DNA of 64,000 nucleotides from Ulva prolifera (Eukaryota; Chlorophyta; Ulvophyceae; Ulvales; Ulvaceae), in assembly GCA_023078555.1 (NCBI GenBank), contig CM041199.1, forward strand, positions 5,399,315 through 5,463,314, read 5' to 3'. A program made the position numbers and the translations under genes. Below are positions 13,475 through 25,822 of the stretch, one piece after another. Position 1 is the stretch's first letter, and the number at the start of each line of letters is the position of its first letter. The notes below the pieces were generated by a model. That model was not told the DNA's origin. It searched no databases and worked only from the letters and a program-made list of their open reading frames with translations.

Positions 13475-16400
13475 TCAATGCTGCATGTCTTCCAAGTTGG
13501 TAATGCCCGGCTTCGACCATTGGTGATGCGTTTGAATGTACCTGACAGTGCTGCTCTTGCTCCTCATCACGATCGAGTTCGACGTCGCACCCCCAGAGAA
13601 GTACCTCACGCCCCCCAGCAAATCACCATCACTGACGCCAGTCGCCGCGAAGAAGACGTCATCACCCTTGCACAGTTCGCTTGTGGTCAAGATCTGCAGC
13701 CAGAGAATCAGGTAACAAGCCCGTCTGCAGCTTCAAGTTGACAGCAAGCGCCATGAGGCTACGGCAAATATACAGCAGCTGCATCTGGACAGTGACAGTG
13801 CCCGCCGCATCGGCCAGTGAGGTACAGCCGTACTGCAAAGCACTCTTCACGCATCAATGATTCCAACCTGTTGCTTGGGCAGGTACACTAGCCTCAGCGT
13901 GACAGCAACACTGCGATGATGACCGCATGATCAGAGGCAAGATCATTCAATTGCAAACGGTGCTGAAATGAAGACGCAGACATCCGAAAGTCCAAGCAGC
14001 GCACGGATGTCACGTCATATCCTCGCTCCCTCGCCGCCTTCGCCTCTTCCTCATTCCTCGGATACAGCCGCCCTTGAATGCTCCCACCCATGCATTTCAA
14101 TGCCGCCGCAGCGATCACACCCTCAGGAGTCCCTGCGCAGCATCCACCACGATCACGCATCTGCGGCGTGAGTCACACATCGCGAAAGTGGCAGCGCCAG
14201 CGCGATTCGCCAGAATGATCGTGACCGGGCGACCATGACAGCCTGTGCCTTTTCCTTGTTTTTTCAAGAAGTTACAGCCTCAACCTCTGTCCATGCTGCA
14301 TCGGGATCCTGCTGTATGCGACAGCATCCATAACGGTCGGACTATCGATTCCAGGACAGGCCTCACCTTGCCTCTGCTAGGCTGGCAGTGGCAGTATCAT
14401 GCATGCATACATGTGGGTGCCTGCGTTTTCTCTATTCATGGAGAAGCTTGTTTGGGTTTCTCATGTGCAGTGCATTTGCCCCTAATGGGCATGCACGGAA
14501 ATGGTGAGTAGCGGTCATGCCCGGCCTCTGTCCTTTGTAACTACATGCATGTGCAGATGCAGCGGCCCCGCACACACACCCCGCAACCTCGCATCAGGCA
14601 GGCCACTGAGCCACAAGGGAGAGCACACCACCGATACCAAGCATGACATCGACTGGCGCCGTTGGCTTGGCGGTCTCGATCGCTCCGGCGACATCGCCGT
14701 CCGAGATGAGGCGGATGCGCGCGCCCGCCTCCCGCACGTCGTCGATCAGCTGCGCGTGCCTCGGCCGATCAAGGATCAGCACCGTGCAGTCCCTACACAC
14801 CACAGCTCCGGTCACGATGGCATCCCCGCGTGGGCCCCGAGCGCAATGCGCCGCGCACGCCCGGTACACCGGTGCAGCGCCGGCATCAATCTGGCTCAAT
14901 ATGCTCGGACACGTGTGCTGTGCAGGCCCGCGCGGACTCTCCTTGCGCCAGGTCCAACACGGGCCTACGCTGGGTGCGCATACACCCCGGACGGACCTCG
15001 AGCGGTTCGAGCGAGCGCTCTCGTGACTGCCATTGACCAGTTAAAAAAACTTGCTGACCACAAGGGGCCGGGGGGCACCGCCGCGCACGCAGCTTTCGCT
15101 GACCAGCTGAAGGCCCATGTGGTTGTGTGCGCACCCATAGAGCTGCTGCATGCGGCCGGACGGGCAGATGCTACCACACAAGCTGCTCACATGGACGTTC
15201 TCAATGTCCCTACAGACATGGCTGTGGCTACGTGTTCATGCATATATGTCTCTTGTGATGCCCCAGTGGAATATCTTGTTCTGCGCGCATACATAGTACA
15301 TGCATGAAGGGGCGCACGATACGGGCTTGTCGAGGGCCGCCGAGACCGCCTCGAGGTTCTGCGCGACGGTGAAGTCCAGGCTCACCGTGGTGGGGTCGAC
15401 CCGGGGCCCGACGGCGAGCTTCTCCATGTACATGCATGGCCCGGGGTCGTACAGCGTGCCCCGCTCGGCCAGTGCGATCACCTGCACACCGCCCAGACAC
15501 GCCTTGGTGCCGGTCGACGGGCTGGCCGCTTGCTGACCATTGAATATTGATGTTTAAACAAATTGCTGCAGCGTGCTGTACCGAGGCGCGCGCTGCATGC
15601 GGGATCGTGGCCCGCCCCATGGCTATCTAGACACGGCGCTGTAGCCTTGGCCGATGCGAGTTCTTGTTTGAGAGAGAATTCGGTGCGTTGATCGGGCTGT
15701 GAAATGTAAACGCAGGGTCAGAAGCAAGCCATTTGCAAGCTCACATTGGAGTCGGGGGCATTCACTTTGGTGGCTGTCCCTGGGGTCGGGTGCCCATGCT
15801 GTGAGCTCCACGACCTGCGCTCCGCAGCAGAACTCCGCCAGTCCTGCTCTACCGAGTGACAGCTGCAGATGCACCCTCCGAGATGCCGTGGCGCAGCACG
15901 GCGCATACACAGTCTACAACAGTGCTCAACAAGCATGCATGTGGGAATGCTGGCATGTGATTCCAAAAATCTGATGTACGAATGGCCTGGATCAAAAGAA
16001 GACTGGTAGACGATTTCAAGTGATTTAGGATCGCGAAGATGACTGGTGGATCTGCACGATGCGGCATGGCATGGTGGCGCCGGAGATGCGCAGCTGTGAC
16101 CGGCCCGAAAACTCCGCTTGCGCACGAGCCGGTTGCAAATGACTCTGTTGCTGGGAGTGACGTGCAGGCTGACACGCGTGTGCTCCAATCACACGGGGAG
16201 CGGGGAGGCAGACGCACCGCGACTGCGCCGTTGCGCCCTTTGGCCACCAAGCTTGTTCCGTCCAGCGGGTCAACAGCGATGTCCACTTTCATACCATGGC
16301 CAGTGCCGATGTGCTCACCTGCACGCTGAGATGGAGATGCATGTTGTTCAGACACGTGGCGTGATGAACATGAACAGCAGGCTGGATTAAGAATGGATTT

Positions 16401-17310
16401 ATGAAATCGACTCACATGCAAGCTGTGTCAAGGAGGCTGCAGTGTCACTCGTTCCCTGGCGACTGCAGAGAACCCAAATGTAGAGGTCCAGGTGGTGCTC
16501 ACGAGGGGGGTCATGATGTACGTCTGGCGCCAGTGTGATTTTTTTGGCAGGTGACAGTACAGTCAGTCAAGGTGTGGCTGCTAGGTGTTTCCAACAGCAT
16601 TACAATGCTGCGGAAGTCGGACGATGCTTCGGAAGTCACAGCTTACAATATTGTATTAATGGTCAGACACAGGTACGTACCACAGTACAGCATGGGCGCC
16701 TCATCTTTCTCTCCCTCGCCTATGACGACCACTCCGTCCATATCCACTCGGCTGAGGACCTTGCGCATCATGTCTACAGCTGCCTGCATGGAGAATGGAC
16801 GTTCAGACCAGGTTGACAATGTTGCACCATCAGGCTCCGTACATGTGCACATGCTGTTGTCTGTGAGTGCCTGTATACTGCACGATCATCGTACAGAGCC
16901 AGCTGTAACCCGGACGACGTTGTGCACACAGGAGCTGCTTTGGCAATCTGTCGGCCGAGGTGCCGATCGGGGCATTGGCTGGCAAATTCGATTGAAGCAG
17001 TGATCGGTCGGAGTCAGGTGGCTGTGCAAAAGTGAACGGGAGAAAACAAACGCTGAAACCGAATCTCATCCGTTGGCTGTGCACAGTTGTGGAGGACACG
17101 ATGGCCGGTCATCGCTGGACATCATCAACAGTCAAGCTGTGTCGGAGCCGACTGCATATGATATGTGTGGTAATGTACCTGGTCTGCAGCGTTCTTGTCG
17201 CCTTTGCCAAGCCATGCAGCAGCGCCCAGCGCTGCCGCTTCCGTGACACGAACGAGCTCCAGTGCGAGGTTTCGAGTCACAATTTCATAGTCCGGTCCAC
17301 CTGCGAGCAT
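13475..17310 (-). CDS. glpX: Class II fructose-1,6-bisphosphatase / sedoheptulose-1,7-bisphosphatase (GlpX type), seven exons
   Basis: Hydrolyses fructose-1,6-bisphosphate (and in some relatives sedoheptulose-1,7-bisphosphate), a gluconeogenesis or Calvin-cycle step. Exons, all phase-consistent: 17310-17179, 16783-16681, 16318-16218, 15481-15318, 14792-14629, 14132-14005, 13693-13475. They give 336 aa from the ATG at 17310, close to the usual GlpX length. Signature motifs in order: [101 protein letters not shown] and [11 protein letters not shown]. The metal and active-site acidic residues in IGEGE and DPLDGT are intact. No plastid transit peptide is visible from this start. CTCGCAG just after the ATG could be an acceptor, so a targeting exon upstream (17.4-17.85 kb) is possible but not shown. 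Confidence 0.93.
14520..14547 (+). repeat. 28-bp sequence shared exactly with 45255-45282
   Basis: The stretch beginning CCCGGCCTCTGTCC and ending AACTACATG occurs identically here, inside the GlpX intron between exons 14792-14629 and 14132-14005, and again at 45255-45282 in the gene-poor region. Flanks are TGCATGCA-rich at both sites but otherwise diverge. Probably the conserved core of a small dispersed element. Confidence 0.7.
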
Positions 17311-18324
17311 ATGAAATCTGTTCGAGTCCTTGTGTTGGGCGCATTGCTTCGCTGTGTGTCAGGGGAATCAAGGCATGCGTGCCGTGGATCAGACAGCTAT
17401 GTGCACGACTAGCAAGCGTAAGACTACGCCACGGCCCACGTACGGGCGCAATGCAAACGATGGTAGTACTCTGATACAATCAAATTGCTTGAGTATGACG
17501 ACGGGGACGGCTTGTGCTGAGAATGGCCATGTCTGGAGTAGCGATGATTGTGCAGCTGACGTGGGTGCGGAGCGCCGGTATCGGATGCTGCGGGCGGGCT
17601 CTCCGCCCCACGTCCGCAAATGTACACGCCCGCACGATCAACATAAGCTTAAAAATATTGGCTATCACACGAACGGACTTGTTCATGCCTGTTGCGGGAC
17701 GCCATAGCAATGACAAGATACCAACATACGAAACGCACCAGGAGAACGCAATGTGCCTAGCGTAGAGATGCGAGACACCGTGCGAAGACGAGGCTTTACA
17801 AGTTGACCGCGACGGATGTGTGCCAATGAAGGCTGCATCTTGCAAAATTTTTTGCTTGTACTGAGTTAAGGTGAAAACAAGTCGCCCTCGAGGATTGGCG
17901 TTGACCCAAAGATACCAGCTTATAAGCTGTCATGCCACAGTGTGTAATTGAGAATGTGCAGATAGCCATGATACCTTATCTCGGCAGTGTCATCTGCCAT
18001 GTTTGGAATTTGCCCGGAATGCTGGGGCTGCATGCTGTGTCAGCTACCATGCATGTGTTCAATTGAACATGATCTGAACCATGGAAAAAGACGTCCAGTA
18101 TCAACCAGCTTTAGTCTAGCTCTCACCTGTGTTCACGGGCTGTTGCCATGGGTTACGGCCGGGTCATATATACAGGTGTCACGATCAGCGGTGGCCAAAG
18201 TGGCTGCCATGGACGCAATGGACTACACACATATCCAGAATTTGCCGGATGTCAAGCCACACTGCATGCGTGCGATGTTGAGAACTACGTGCAGTACGTG
18301 CACCGTTGTGAGCGTCGGGCAGTT

Positions 18325-18378
18325 TTGCTGAAGTCCTGCCAGTCCACAGGACTTCAGCAAACCACAGGACTTCAGCAG
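18325..18378. repeat. Hairpin plus tandem copy of CAGGACTTCAGCA in the eRF1 upstream region
   Basis: TTGCTGAAGTCCTG (18325-18338) is followed by its exact reverse complement CAGGACTTCAGCAA at 18347-18360. A second direct copy of CAGGACTTCAGCA begins at 18365. The first arm can therefore pair with either downstream copy. Confidence 0.8.
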
Positions 18379-18391
18379 CCGTCGCATGGTG

Positions 18392-18430
18392 CACGATGCA
18401 TCAAGCACAGGAGGCGCTTGATGCATCGTG
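18392..18430. repeat. Perfect 15-bp inverted repeat with 9-base loop
   Basis: CACGATGCATCAAGC (18392-18406) and its exact reverse complement GCTTGATGCATCGTG (18416-18430) flank the loop ACAGGAGGC. It lies about 270 bases upstream of the eRF1 ATG. It could be a hairpin in the 5' leader, a palindromic protein-binding site or a small element remnant. Confidence 0.8.
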
Positions 18431-18699
18431 ATGTCGCTGCAGCCTTGTCCGCAGCTGCTGTGGTCTTCCGCCCTTTCAACCGCGGGAGTCTGGCAGCTCT
18501 GTCGCGACTTCTCGGTCGCGTCGTCCTCAAGCTGTCTCACTGCTAGCGCTTGTGTTACGCTGAATAGCACCGTCAGATCTATGGCAGACGTGTGGGAGAG
18601 CTGTTCGCTGTCTGATCGCTTTTACTTCCGTACTTTTGTCCAGAACTTGCACAACCTGCCGTACATCCTAGTTCTTCACTGCCTAAGCAAGACGCCACG

Positions 18700-21570
18700 A
18701 TGGCGTCTCAGCCATCTGATGACGACAATATTGAGATGTGGAAGATCAAGCGGGTGTGTTTGCGATTTGGATCTGCCTGTGACACAGTGGCGGTCGAGCA
18801 GCGCGCTGTTGACTGCTTGGAAGCATGCAGTTGATCAAAGGTCTGCAAGAAGCACGAGGAAACGGCACATCTATGATCAGTCTCATTATGCCGCCCAAGG
18901 ATCAGGTACGCACATCACAAGCTCCCTGGGGGAGATGCATCGCGTGTCCACTAGCGCACGTTCCGGCTGCGTGCCAGAGCACAATGCTAGGCTGCTATGC
19001 AAATGGCTAAACGGCTTCTGTGCAGATTGCTCGAGTGACGAAGATGCTTGCCGACGAATATGGTACAGCTTCGAACATCAAGTCGCGTGTGAACCGGCTA
19101 TCCGTTTTGTCAGCGATCACATCGGCACAACAAAGACTCAAATTGTACAACAAGGTGCGCAAGTAGGCTGCTGGCAGCCAGCTGGCTGCGTGAGTATCAT
19201 GTTATCTCTACCTCACCTGTTTCAATGGCCCAGGTGACACAGCAGCCCATGCCCCACAGGTTCCAGAAAACGGGCTGGTCGTGTATACCGGGACAATCCT
19301 CACTGAGGATGGCAAAGAGAAGAAGGTGAACATTGACTTCGAGCCCTTCAAGCCGATCAACACTTCATTGTACCTGTGCGACAACAAGTTCCATACACAG
19401 GTGCGTGCCATACTGCACACATCGCTGCACAATGTCTTCAGACCCACTCAAGCATGCCATGCAGCGTTGTCACCACAGCGCTATCTCCCTTCGCCTGTGC
19501 ATTGTCGTCGCATCCTGTGTCCCATATTTGACAGCACCACAGCTGTGTCACATATGCTAGACCACCGGCCAGGCAGCATCACAGATTCGGGCATCACTGC
19601 CGGTGCCACCGCCTCTCTGCATGTACCGTCCAGCTCTGCACATCCTGTTTAAAGACCACCGGCCTCATGCTCCTTGCACAATGCATCGTGTTCATCTATG
19701 CAAGCCTGATTGCAGCGGCAAGCCTGCAGCTGAAGTCCAGGCCACGCCAACTCCACAGAATCCACGCAAAACATACCTGCAGCTCTGGCAACCTGCCAGG
19801 CAGTTCAGAACGGTCCGCTCAGCCAGGCCAGGCGAGCCTGATCAACACGACAACACTGGGCGGGCATGAAGTGTATGCAGGCGCCGATGCAGACAGCCAC
19901 CCACACCGACTGTGTACGAGCTCTGCACTCACGACCCCCGCAGCCATGCAGGCACTCGAGGAGCTGCTGGAGTCCGACGCGAAGTACGGCTTCATCGTGA
20001 TGGACGGCAACGGCAGCCTCTTTGGCACGCTCTCCGGCAACACCCGCGAGGTCCTCCACAAGTTCACGGTCGACCTGCCGAAGAAGCACGGCCGCGGCGG
20101 CCAGTCCGCGCTGCGCTTCGCGCGCCTGCGCCTCGAGAAGCGGCACAACTACGTGCGCAAGGTCGCCGAGACGTCGGTGCAGATGTTCATCACGGACGGG
20201 CAGCGGCCGAACGTCGCGGGGCTCGTTGTGGCAGGTAGCGCGGAGTTCAAGGACAAGCTCATCGACTCGGAGATGTTTGACCCGCGCCTCAAGGCGATCA
20301 TCCTCTGCGTCGTCGATGTGTCGTACGGTGCGCCCTCGCGCCCACGCCTCAAGGCAGGCATCGTGTGATGTTTGTCCTTCGCCTCAAGGCGATCATCCTC
20401 TGCGTTGGCGACGTGTCGTGCGGTGCGCCGCCCTCGTCTTGCTTTGTCTGGTGGGTTTCCGAGTCAGGTTAGCCTTCAAGGAGTTCAACCAGATGGCAGC
20501 GCTGTGCGCCTTCGAGCTCGCTCTGCACCGTCATCAGGCTGCAGTTCTCGGTTGCGGCGGGGCCTACGGTTGTGTGGCCACGATGTGTTTCGGGGACAGT
20601 GATTGGCCGGCCGCCAATTGTGCAGCCGGCCGCCGATTGTGACACCCTGGCCGCCCGGAAGGCGATCAGGTGGTGTGGCTGTCCGTCTCCGACGTCAGAC
20701 GCCGGAGGTGACTTCGGCTATCCCGTCTGTGCAGCCTAGAGGCGCTAGCGCTCTGCCCGGGTGCGTCAGGGTGTAGGGTGTCCCTGCGTGAGGGTGCATG
20801 CCTGGCTGGAGTGGGACCAGCGGTGCCGTGCAGGCGGGGAGAACGGGTTCAGCCAGGCGATCGAGCTCGCGAGCGACACGCTATCCAACGTCAAGTTTGT
20901 CCAGGAGAAGCGCCTCATCAGCAAGTTCTTCGACGAGATCTCACAGGTGGGGCCCCCTTGCCGTGCCGCCAACCACACCTTGCTAGGAGCCATTCCCGCC
21001 CTGTGCTTGCTCAGCCCGCCGGGGGCGCTCCTCCACCTATCAGGCGAACAGTGCCACCTCTGGGCCCAGGCTCACGTGCAGCTGCCGCCTGAGATTGCCT
21101 CGGAGCGTTCCTTCGGTACATCCTCCATGTGCTTGAAGCTCATTTGCTTTCCGTCGTGTATCGCTTGGAGTTGTGCTGTATTTACAGAGCACGTGCACAT
21201 TGTGTTTTACTGCCACCGGGAGCCTTCCCGGGTGTGCATGTGGGCGCTGCCAGCTGCCACCTGAGATCAACAAGGCCGACACTGACCTGGTGCACGACCG
21301 CTGTGCTGGTACTGCCATGCTCCAAGTTTTCCTCTCAGCGGGAGCGTTCCCGGATGTGCACATGTGCGTGTGCGTGGCCGTGCAGGACACCGGGAAGTAC
21401 GGCTTCGGGGTGCACGACACGCTCCAGCTGATGGAGATGAGCGCGGTGGAGACGCTGATCGTGTGGGAGAACCTCGACATCGACCGCCTCGTCCTCAAGA
21501 ACACCTCCTCCGGCGACGAGGTCATCAAGTTCCTCAACAAGGAGCAGCAGCAGAAGGCCGAATCTTTCCG

Positions 21571-21603
<33 letters not shown>

Positions 21604-22403
21604 GCGACAGCTATTTCTCTCGGAGAGTCTTTGTTTGTTCTTATGTCGAGTGCCCTGTGTCTCGCACAGCTGTGCTGCTTGTGGAGAGGTGTGTTTGCAA
21701 CCATTCTTGTTGCGGTGGTGCACGCTGCTGCTGCGGGCATGCCGCCGGGGGGTGAGTTTTGGCGAGACGCTGCCGGCCAACAAGCTGCTGTGGTGCTCCT
21801 GTGATTTCCGGGGGCTGGGATTGGGGATGGTTCGACGGCGAGGGGCCGACGCTGGCGGGGGTGGCGCGCCAGCCGCCATCGGCACCCGGGCCAGCCGGCG
21901 GTGTAGTGCTGGACTCCGACGGCGGTGTAGTGCTGGACTCCACAGGCATTGTCTTGCGGGCCCGCTCTGTGAAGGAGCCTGGCCGGTACATGCCCCGACG
22001 CTGCCTCACCCTGCAGCACTTCAGTCCGGTACAAAGCCCTGTGATCAGCTACCTGCCCCCTGAGGTCCTCGCAGCGCATTTTCTGGGAGCTCTGGGGATT
22101 GTATGATGCATTGCAACCCCTGGAAATGGGTGTTTCCATCAACAAGAGGACGATTCGTGTAGGGAGAAGGACGGCACGGAGCTGGAGCAGGTCGACTCGA
22201 TGCCGATGCTCGAGTGGCTCGCGGAGAACTACAAGAAGTTCGGGTGCGTGATGGAGTTTGTCACGGACCGCTCGGAGGAGGGCAGCCAGTTCTGCAAGGG
22301 CTTCGGCGGCATCGGCGCGCTGCTGCGCTACGTCGTCGACGTCACCGAGTTCGAGGCGCCCGAGGACGACTACGGCGACATGTGGGACGAGGACGACTGG
22401 TAG
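18700..22403 (+). CDS. Eukaryotic peptide chain release factor subunit 1 (eRF1), complete, eight exons
   Basis: Recognises all three stop codons in the ribosomal A site and triggers peptide release with eRF3 (cytosol). Exons: 18700-18753, 18831-18905, 19026-19154, 19260-19400, 19952-20327, 20834-20946, 21386-21570, 22163-22403. All junctions are GT/AG and phase-consistent, giving 437 aa, the length of human eRF1. Motifs: TASNIKS and YLCDNKF in the N domain (stop decoding, as in standard-code organisms), GRGGQS with the catalytic GGQ, then the C domain ending in an acidic [12 protein letters not shown] tail. The ATG at 18700 gives an N-terminus matching the family. Exons are strongly GC-rich and introns are not. 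The last intron starts with a 29-base C run right after the donor. Confidence 0.98.
21574..21602 (+). repeat. 29-base poly-C run next to an eRF1 splice donor
   Basis: The eRF1 exon ends at 21570. The intron begins GTG and runs straight into 29 consecutive C residues. A homopolymer this long is length-unstable and prone to sequencing error. It lies three bases into the intron and does not alter the coding sequence. Confidence 0.95.
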
Positions 22404-23959
22404 GCGCAGCACGCAGCGTTCAGAATGCCTGCCTGGGCCGGGGTGTGGGGGGGGGCCGCTGGTGAGCGGCGGCGGTCCGCCGTCCTGACTGGCACAGATA
22501 CCGCGCACCTGTGGACGCAGCTGTGGACCACCTCTGGGCAGACGGGTGGGAGTGCTGGCAGCGGCTGCCCCCGCCGCCCGTGCGCAGCAGCTGTGTGCTG
22601 GAGGGGGGCCTGAGCCGGTCTGCAGTGCCCTGAGCCCAGACCTCGCCGCGGGGAGAGAGCGGCGGCTGCCAGCGGCCCAGCCTGCAGTGCTCAGGCGGTG
22701 TCTGCTCCGGTGGCCCTGACGCACAGCACACGAGTGGACGGGCGAGTCCGATGGTGCAGCCTGAGCCCATGGAGCAGCCGCATCGCCATGCCAGCGCACT
22801 CTGGCCGCACTCACGGGATCCAAGCCGTGGGCCCCCGACCGTATGTTGCATGGTGGCGGGTCGCCCAATCTTTTGTCAACGGCTGCATCGTCACAAGAGT
22901 GCAAAGTGTAGTGGACAGAGCTCTTTGGCACTCTGTGAGAGCCAGAGGGAGTCCATAACGTGTCAAACACGCGGGACTGGTAGCATTGACGCATGAGTGG
23001 GTGCGTGCTGGGGGACGGGGTTCTGGGATGCTCCATTGTATTGTGTGCGGTTGTTTCTGGGGCCACTTAGCCTGATGATATTGCCAGCACCGCCAGCAGC
23101 ACTCGTTTCCTCACTAGCAACAAAGATGACTGCAATGCTTTTACCAGAGGCAAAATTTTCATCACAGATGCTGATTTTGAGTGTTTCATGACGCGTGTTA
23201 AGCGGGCGGAAGCTTCTTGGCAGTTTAATTCTAAGTATTGTGACAGTAACCAGGGCATGGGTGTTCCCGTGGCAAGCCAAGGTGACAGACGCCAGCTCAT
23301 ATGTTGGTCACTCCAATCAACGGAATACAGATTGCAGTTCACCAGACATGGTACCTTTCGCCTTGTGGCCTGCTAGTGATGGTGGCATTGAGGCCACATT
23401 CTGCTGCAGATATCCTGATCACCGGCCAAGCCGATAGGTGTGTGCCATGTCAGAGTCGTCATTATGGCAGTGCAGCCATGCACGCGATGCTTTCACTATG
23501 GACGTCAGCGCTGAAGCTCTTGCCAACTGAACTGCCCAGGTCGACTCTCTGCAGGGCCACAATCGTGACATGCATTCGTGCAATTGAACAGCAACCTGCT
23601 CTCTACGCACTCTGCGATCTACTGGACTATTTATGAGACCGCCGAGGCTAGCTGCTGATGGGTCCATTAGTTCCTCTTTTGAGATCGGATCTGGTGGGCT
23701 TGTTTGGCCCTCGAGTGCAAAACATCTGGCAGAACAGGAACGTATGTCCAGGCGTACACGGCCTTCACAACATCTGAAACATCAGTGCGGCTGCCAAATA
23801 ATGTGTTTCACATACGTCAAGGTCCACAAGTGTACTGCTGGCTGCAACGTGTGACGGTCACTGATGATGTGCTGGTCATATGTGCTGGCTGAATGTACCC
23901 ATACCACATTTGTGGTATGGACGAAAGGTTCCACTGCATAGCGGACCGATATGTTGTGC
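22404..23959. other. Convergent spacer between eRF1 and the unknown minus-strand gene
   Basis: About 1.55 kb between two stop codons facing each other, so 3' UTRs are expected. The first 300 bases are GC-rich. Short open stretches exist on both strands (for example plus 23070-23376 and 23704-23892, minus 23280-22963), but none has a recognisable domain or clear exon chain. A small gene cannot be excluded. Confidence 0.35.
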
Positions 23960-25822
23960 CTAAGGGGTCGTGATTGCCTTGATGGCTTCTTGTGTAGCAT
24001 CACCAAGTTCACTCAACGCTGCCTTGAGCTGCTTCCAGGCATCTCGACTATGACTGCACTCGGCTTTCATTCCAGCTTGGGTTCCACGTGTAATGTCTCC
24101 GATTCTGTGCGCAGGCGAGGCAGCATTCAAGTGTGGCGGTGGTGCAACTGGACATCTGCGTCTCGATGACTTTGCAGTGGACCTGCAATCTCTGTTCATG
24201 TGCACTTTGTCACCCACAGACGTGTTCTCAGGTCCATATTCTGGCCTCTTGCTCAATATCCTCCTCAATTTTTCCCTGTGTATTTTGGCTTGCGCTCTCC
24301 TACGGCTTCCGCTCACTGCAAGGCACCGGGGGGGGTATCACATCCTGCACATCCCCGCTGTACAGATGTACCCTTTCAGAGAAACTTTGCTCACCCCTTG
24401 CTGCGTTTCCAGATCGTGAATTCTGCATGTCAGCTTTTAAGTCGGAGATGATGCTCCTGGCCTCCTCACCTAAAATACTGCCAAGCTGGAGACGGGGAAG
24501 CCTGCACGCTTTTCGAGCTCTGACGAGGACTTGTGTCACTCTAAGGTAGACATCGAGTCTTGCAGCGGTATCTAGTGAGTTTTTGGCAGTTATTGACGTA
24601 GTCACAGCCTGATCCCTGCATGACATGTGGTTTTCTGGCGTCTGCTCATGAATCTCCAGCAGCTTGGCAGAAGCCAGTGCTTCCATGAGTGTTGCGTGTG
24701 CTCGCTGTGGCTAAGCAAAGCTGGCATCGAGGCTTCAGACTCCATTTCACAGATAGAATGCATACCATGATCTACCGTGACCCTCAAGATCTTGGTCACG
24801 CAGGCACAGGTTCATCATTGTGTCATGCAGCAGCTGATCTTCACCACGCAAATGATCTCTGACAATGGACCAGTACATGGTGCACGGAACTCTATGGCCG
24901 TCTTGCTGAACGCGAGACACGCCGGTGCTGCGGAAGTGCTTCAGTGCAATACCCAGGAAGTCGAAGTGGGCGACGATACGACTGGGGGAAGTGGAACTTA
25001 CATCCTCACGCCTACGACGTCATTACATCAGAATCAATTGTTGCGGCATCCAACAAGCGGTTCATGGACGCCGAGCGCGGCATGGACTCAACACCAGCGG
25101 CAGCATCGTCGGGCTCATCCAGTGGATGCGCACCTGTCTCGCATGGCATCACAGGCATTCGATGTTCCGCATATGTAATCGCTTCTAAAGTGCCTGCAAA
25201 AGCTTATATTACGCTTTGTGTGCCTTGTACGTGCTGTGTCTAGCAAAAATGTTTGATCATGTGGCAAGCACAATTATCCCTAAAAAACACGCTTCACCAT
25301 GTAACAACGCCGGATTACGCACTTCCATGAGATCGCCTCGCAGTATACCTCCTGCACTGGCGTCACTACAAGCGCTGGCATTGTACATACACTACACGCG
25401 GCCACGCGAAACGGCCAGACTCAGTGAAGGTGCAGCGTCCAACTGTGGCAAGCCTGTCACCTGTGCTTCGACTACTCGCCGCACTTGCCACATCTATGCC
25501 CTTGCCCAGGTCTCGAGACTCTCGACCAATGCTGTGTATGATGTCGGACCATACGTATGTGCTGCCACCGAACTGCGGTTCGTCTTGTTCTCCCCCAGTG
25601 GCCACTCTATGTACCCCCCGGCAGATGGAACAGACCACCAGCGTGCCTGCGGCGGTTGTATTTGTTCCCGGGAGTTGCAGCAATGAACAGCGTGTTTGGG
25701 GCGACAGTCTGTCGCTGACAGGATGTTGGGCGCTTACCTGTCGTGATGTATGACGCCAGTGAGAAATATGCATTCCGAAGTGGAAAATTGCCAGCGAGGC
25801 TGCTCAGGTAGTTGAGATCCAT
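23960..25822 (-). CDS. Unrecognised 345-residue protein, six exons
   Basis: I do not recognise this gene. Reconstructed from minus-strand exons 25822-25738, 25646-25391, 25193-25134, 24981-24776, 24700-24364 and 24053-23960. All six are open and every junction matches in phase, which is good evidence for coding. It starts at an ATG encoding MDLNYLSSLAGNF and ends AIKAITTP then TAG. The middle contains ICGTSNACDAMRDSRIVAHF and FLGIALKHFRSTG. The second half is predicted mostly helical and moderately charged (for example MMNLCLRDQDLEGH, SLDTAARLDVYLRV). No signal peptide, membrane segment or catalytic motif is evident. The donor GTAGAT of exon 4 is weak, so that border is the least certain. Further 5' exons are possible in 25.82-26.16 kb. 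Confidence 0.55.

Larger units (their letters stand above)
17311..18699. promoter_or_regulatory. Divergent spacer between GlpX (-) and eRF1 (+)
   Basis: About 1.4 kb separating two genes that point away from each other, so it should contain both promoters and leaders, and possibly a GlpX targeting exon. I see no convincing coding exon. It holds two strong inverted repeats at 18325-18360 and 18392-18430, annotated separately. No clear TATA box was identified. Confidence 0.45.
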
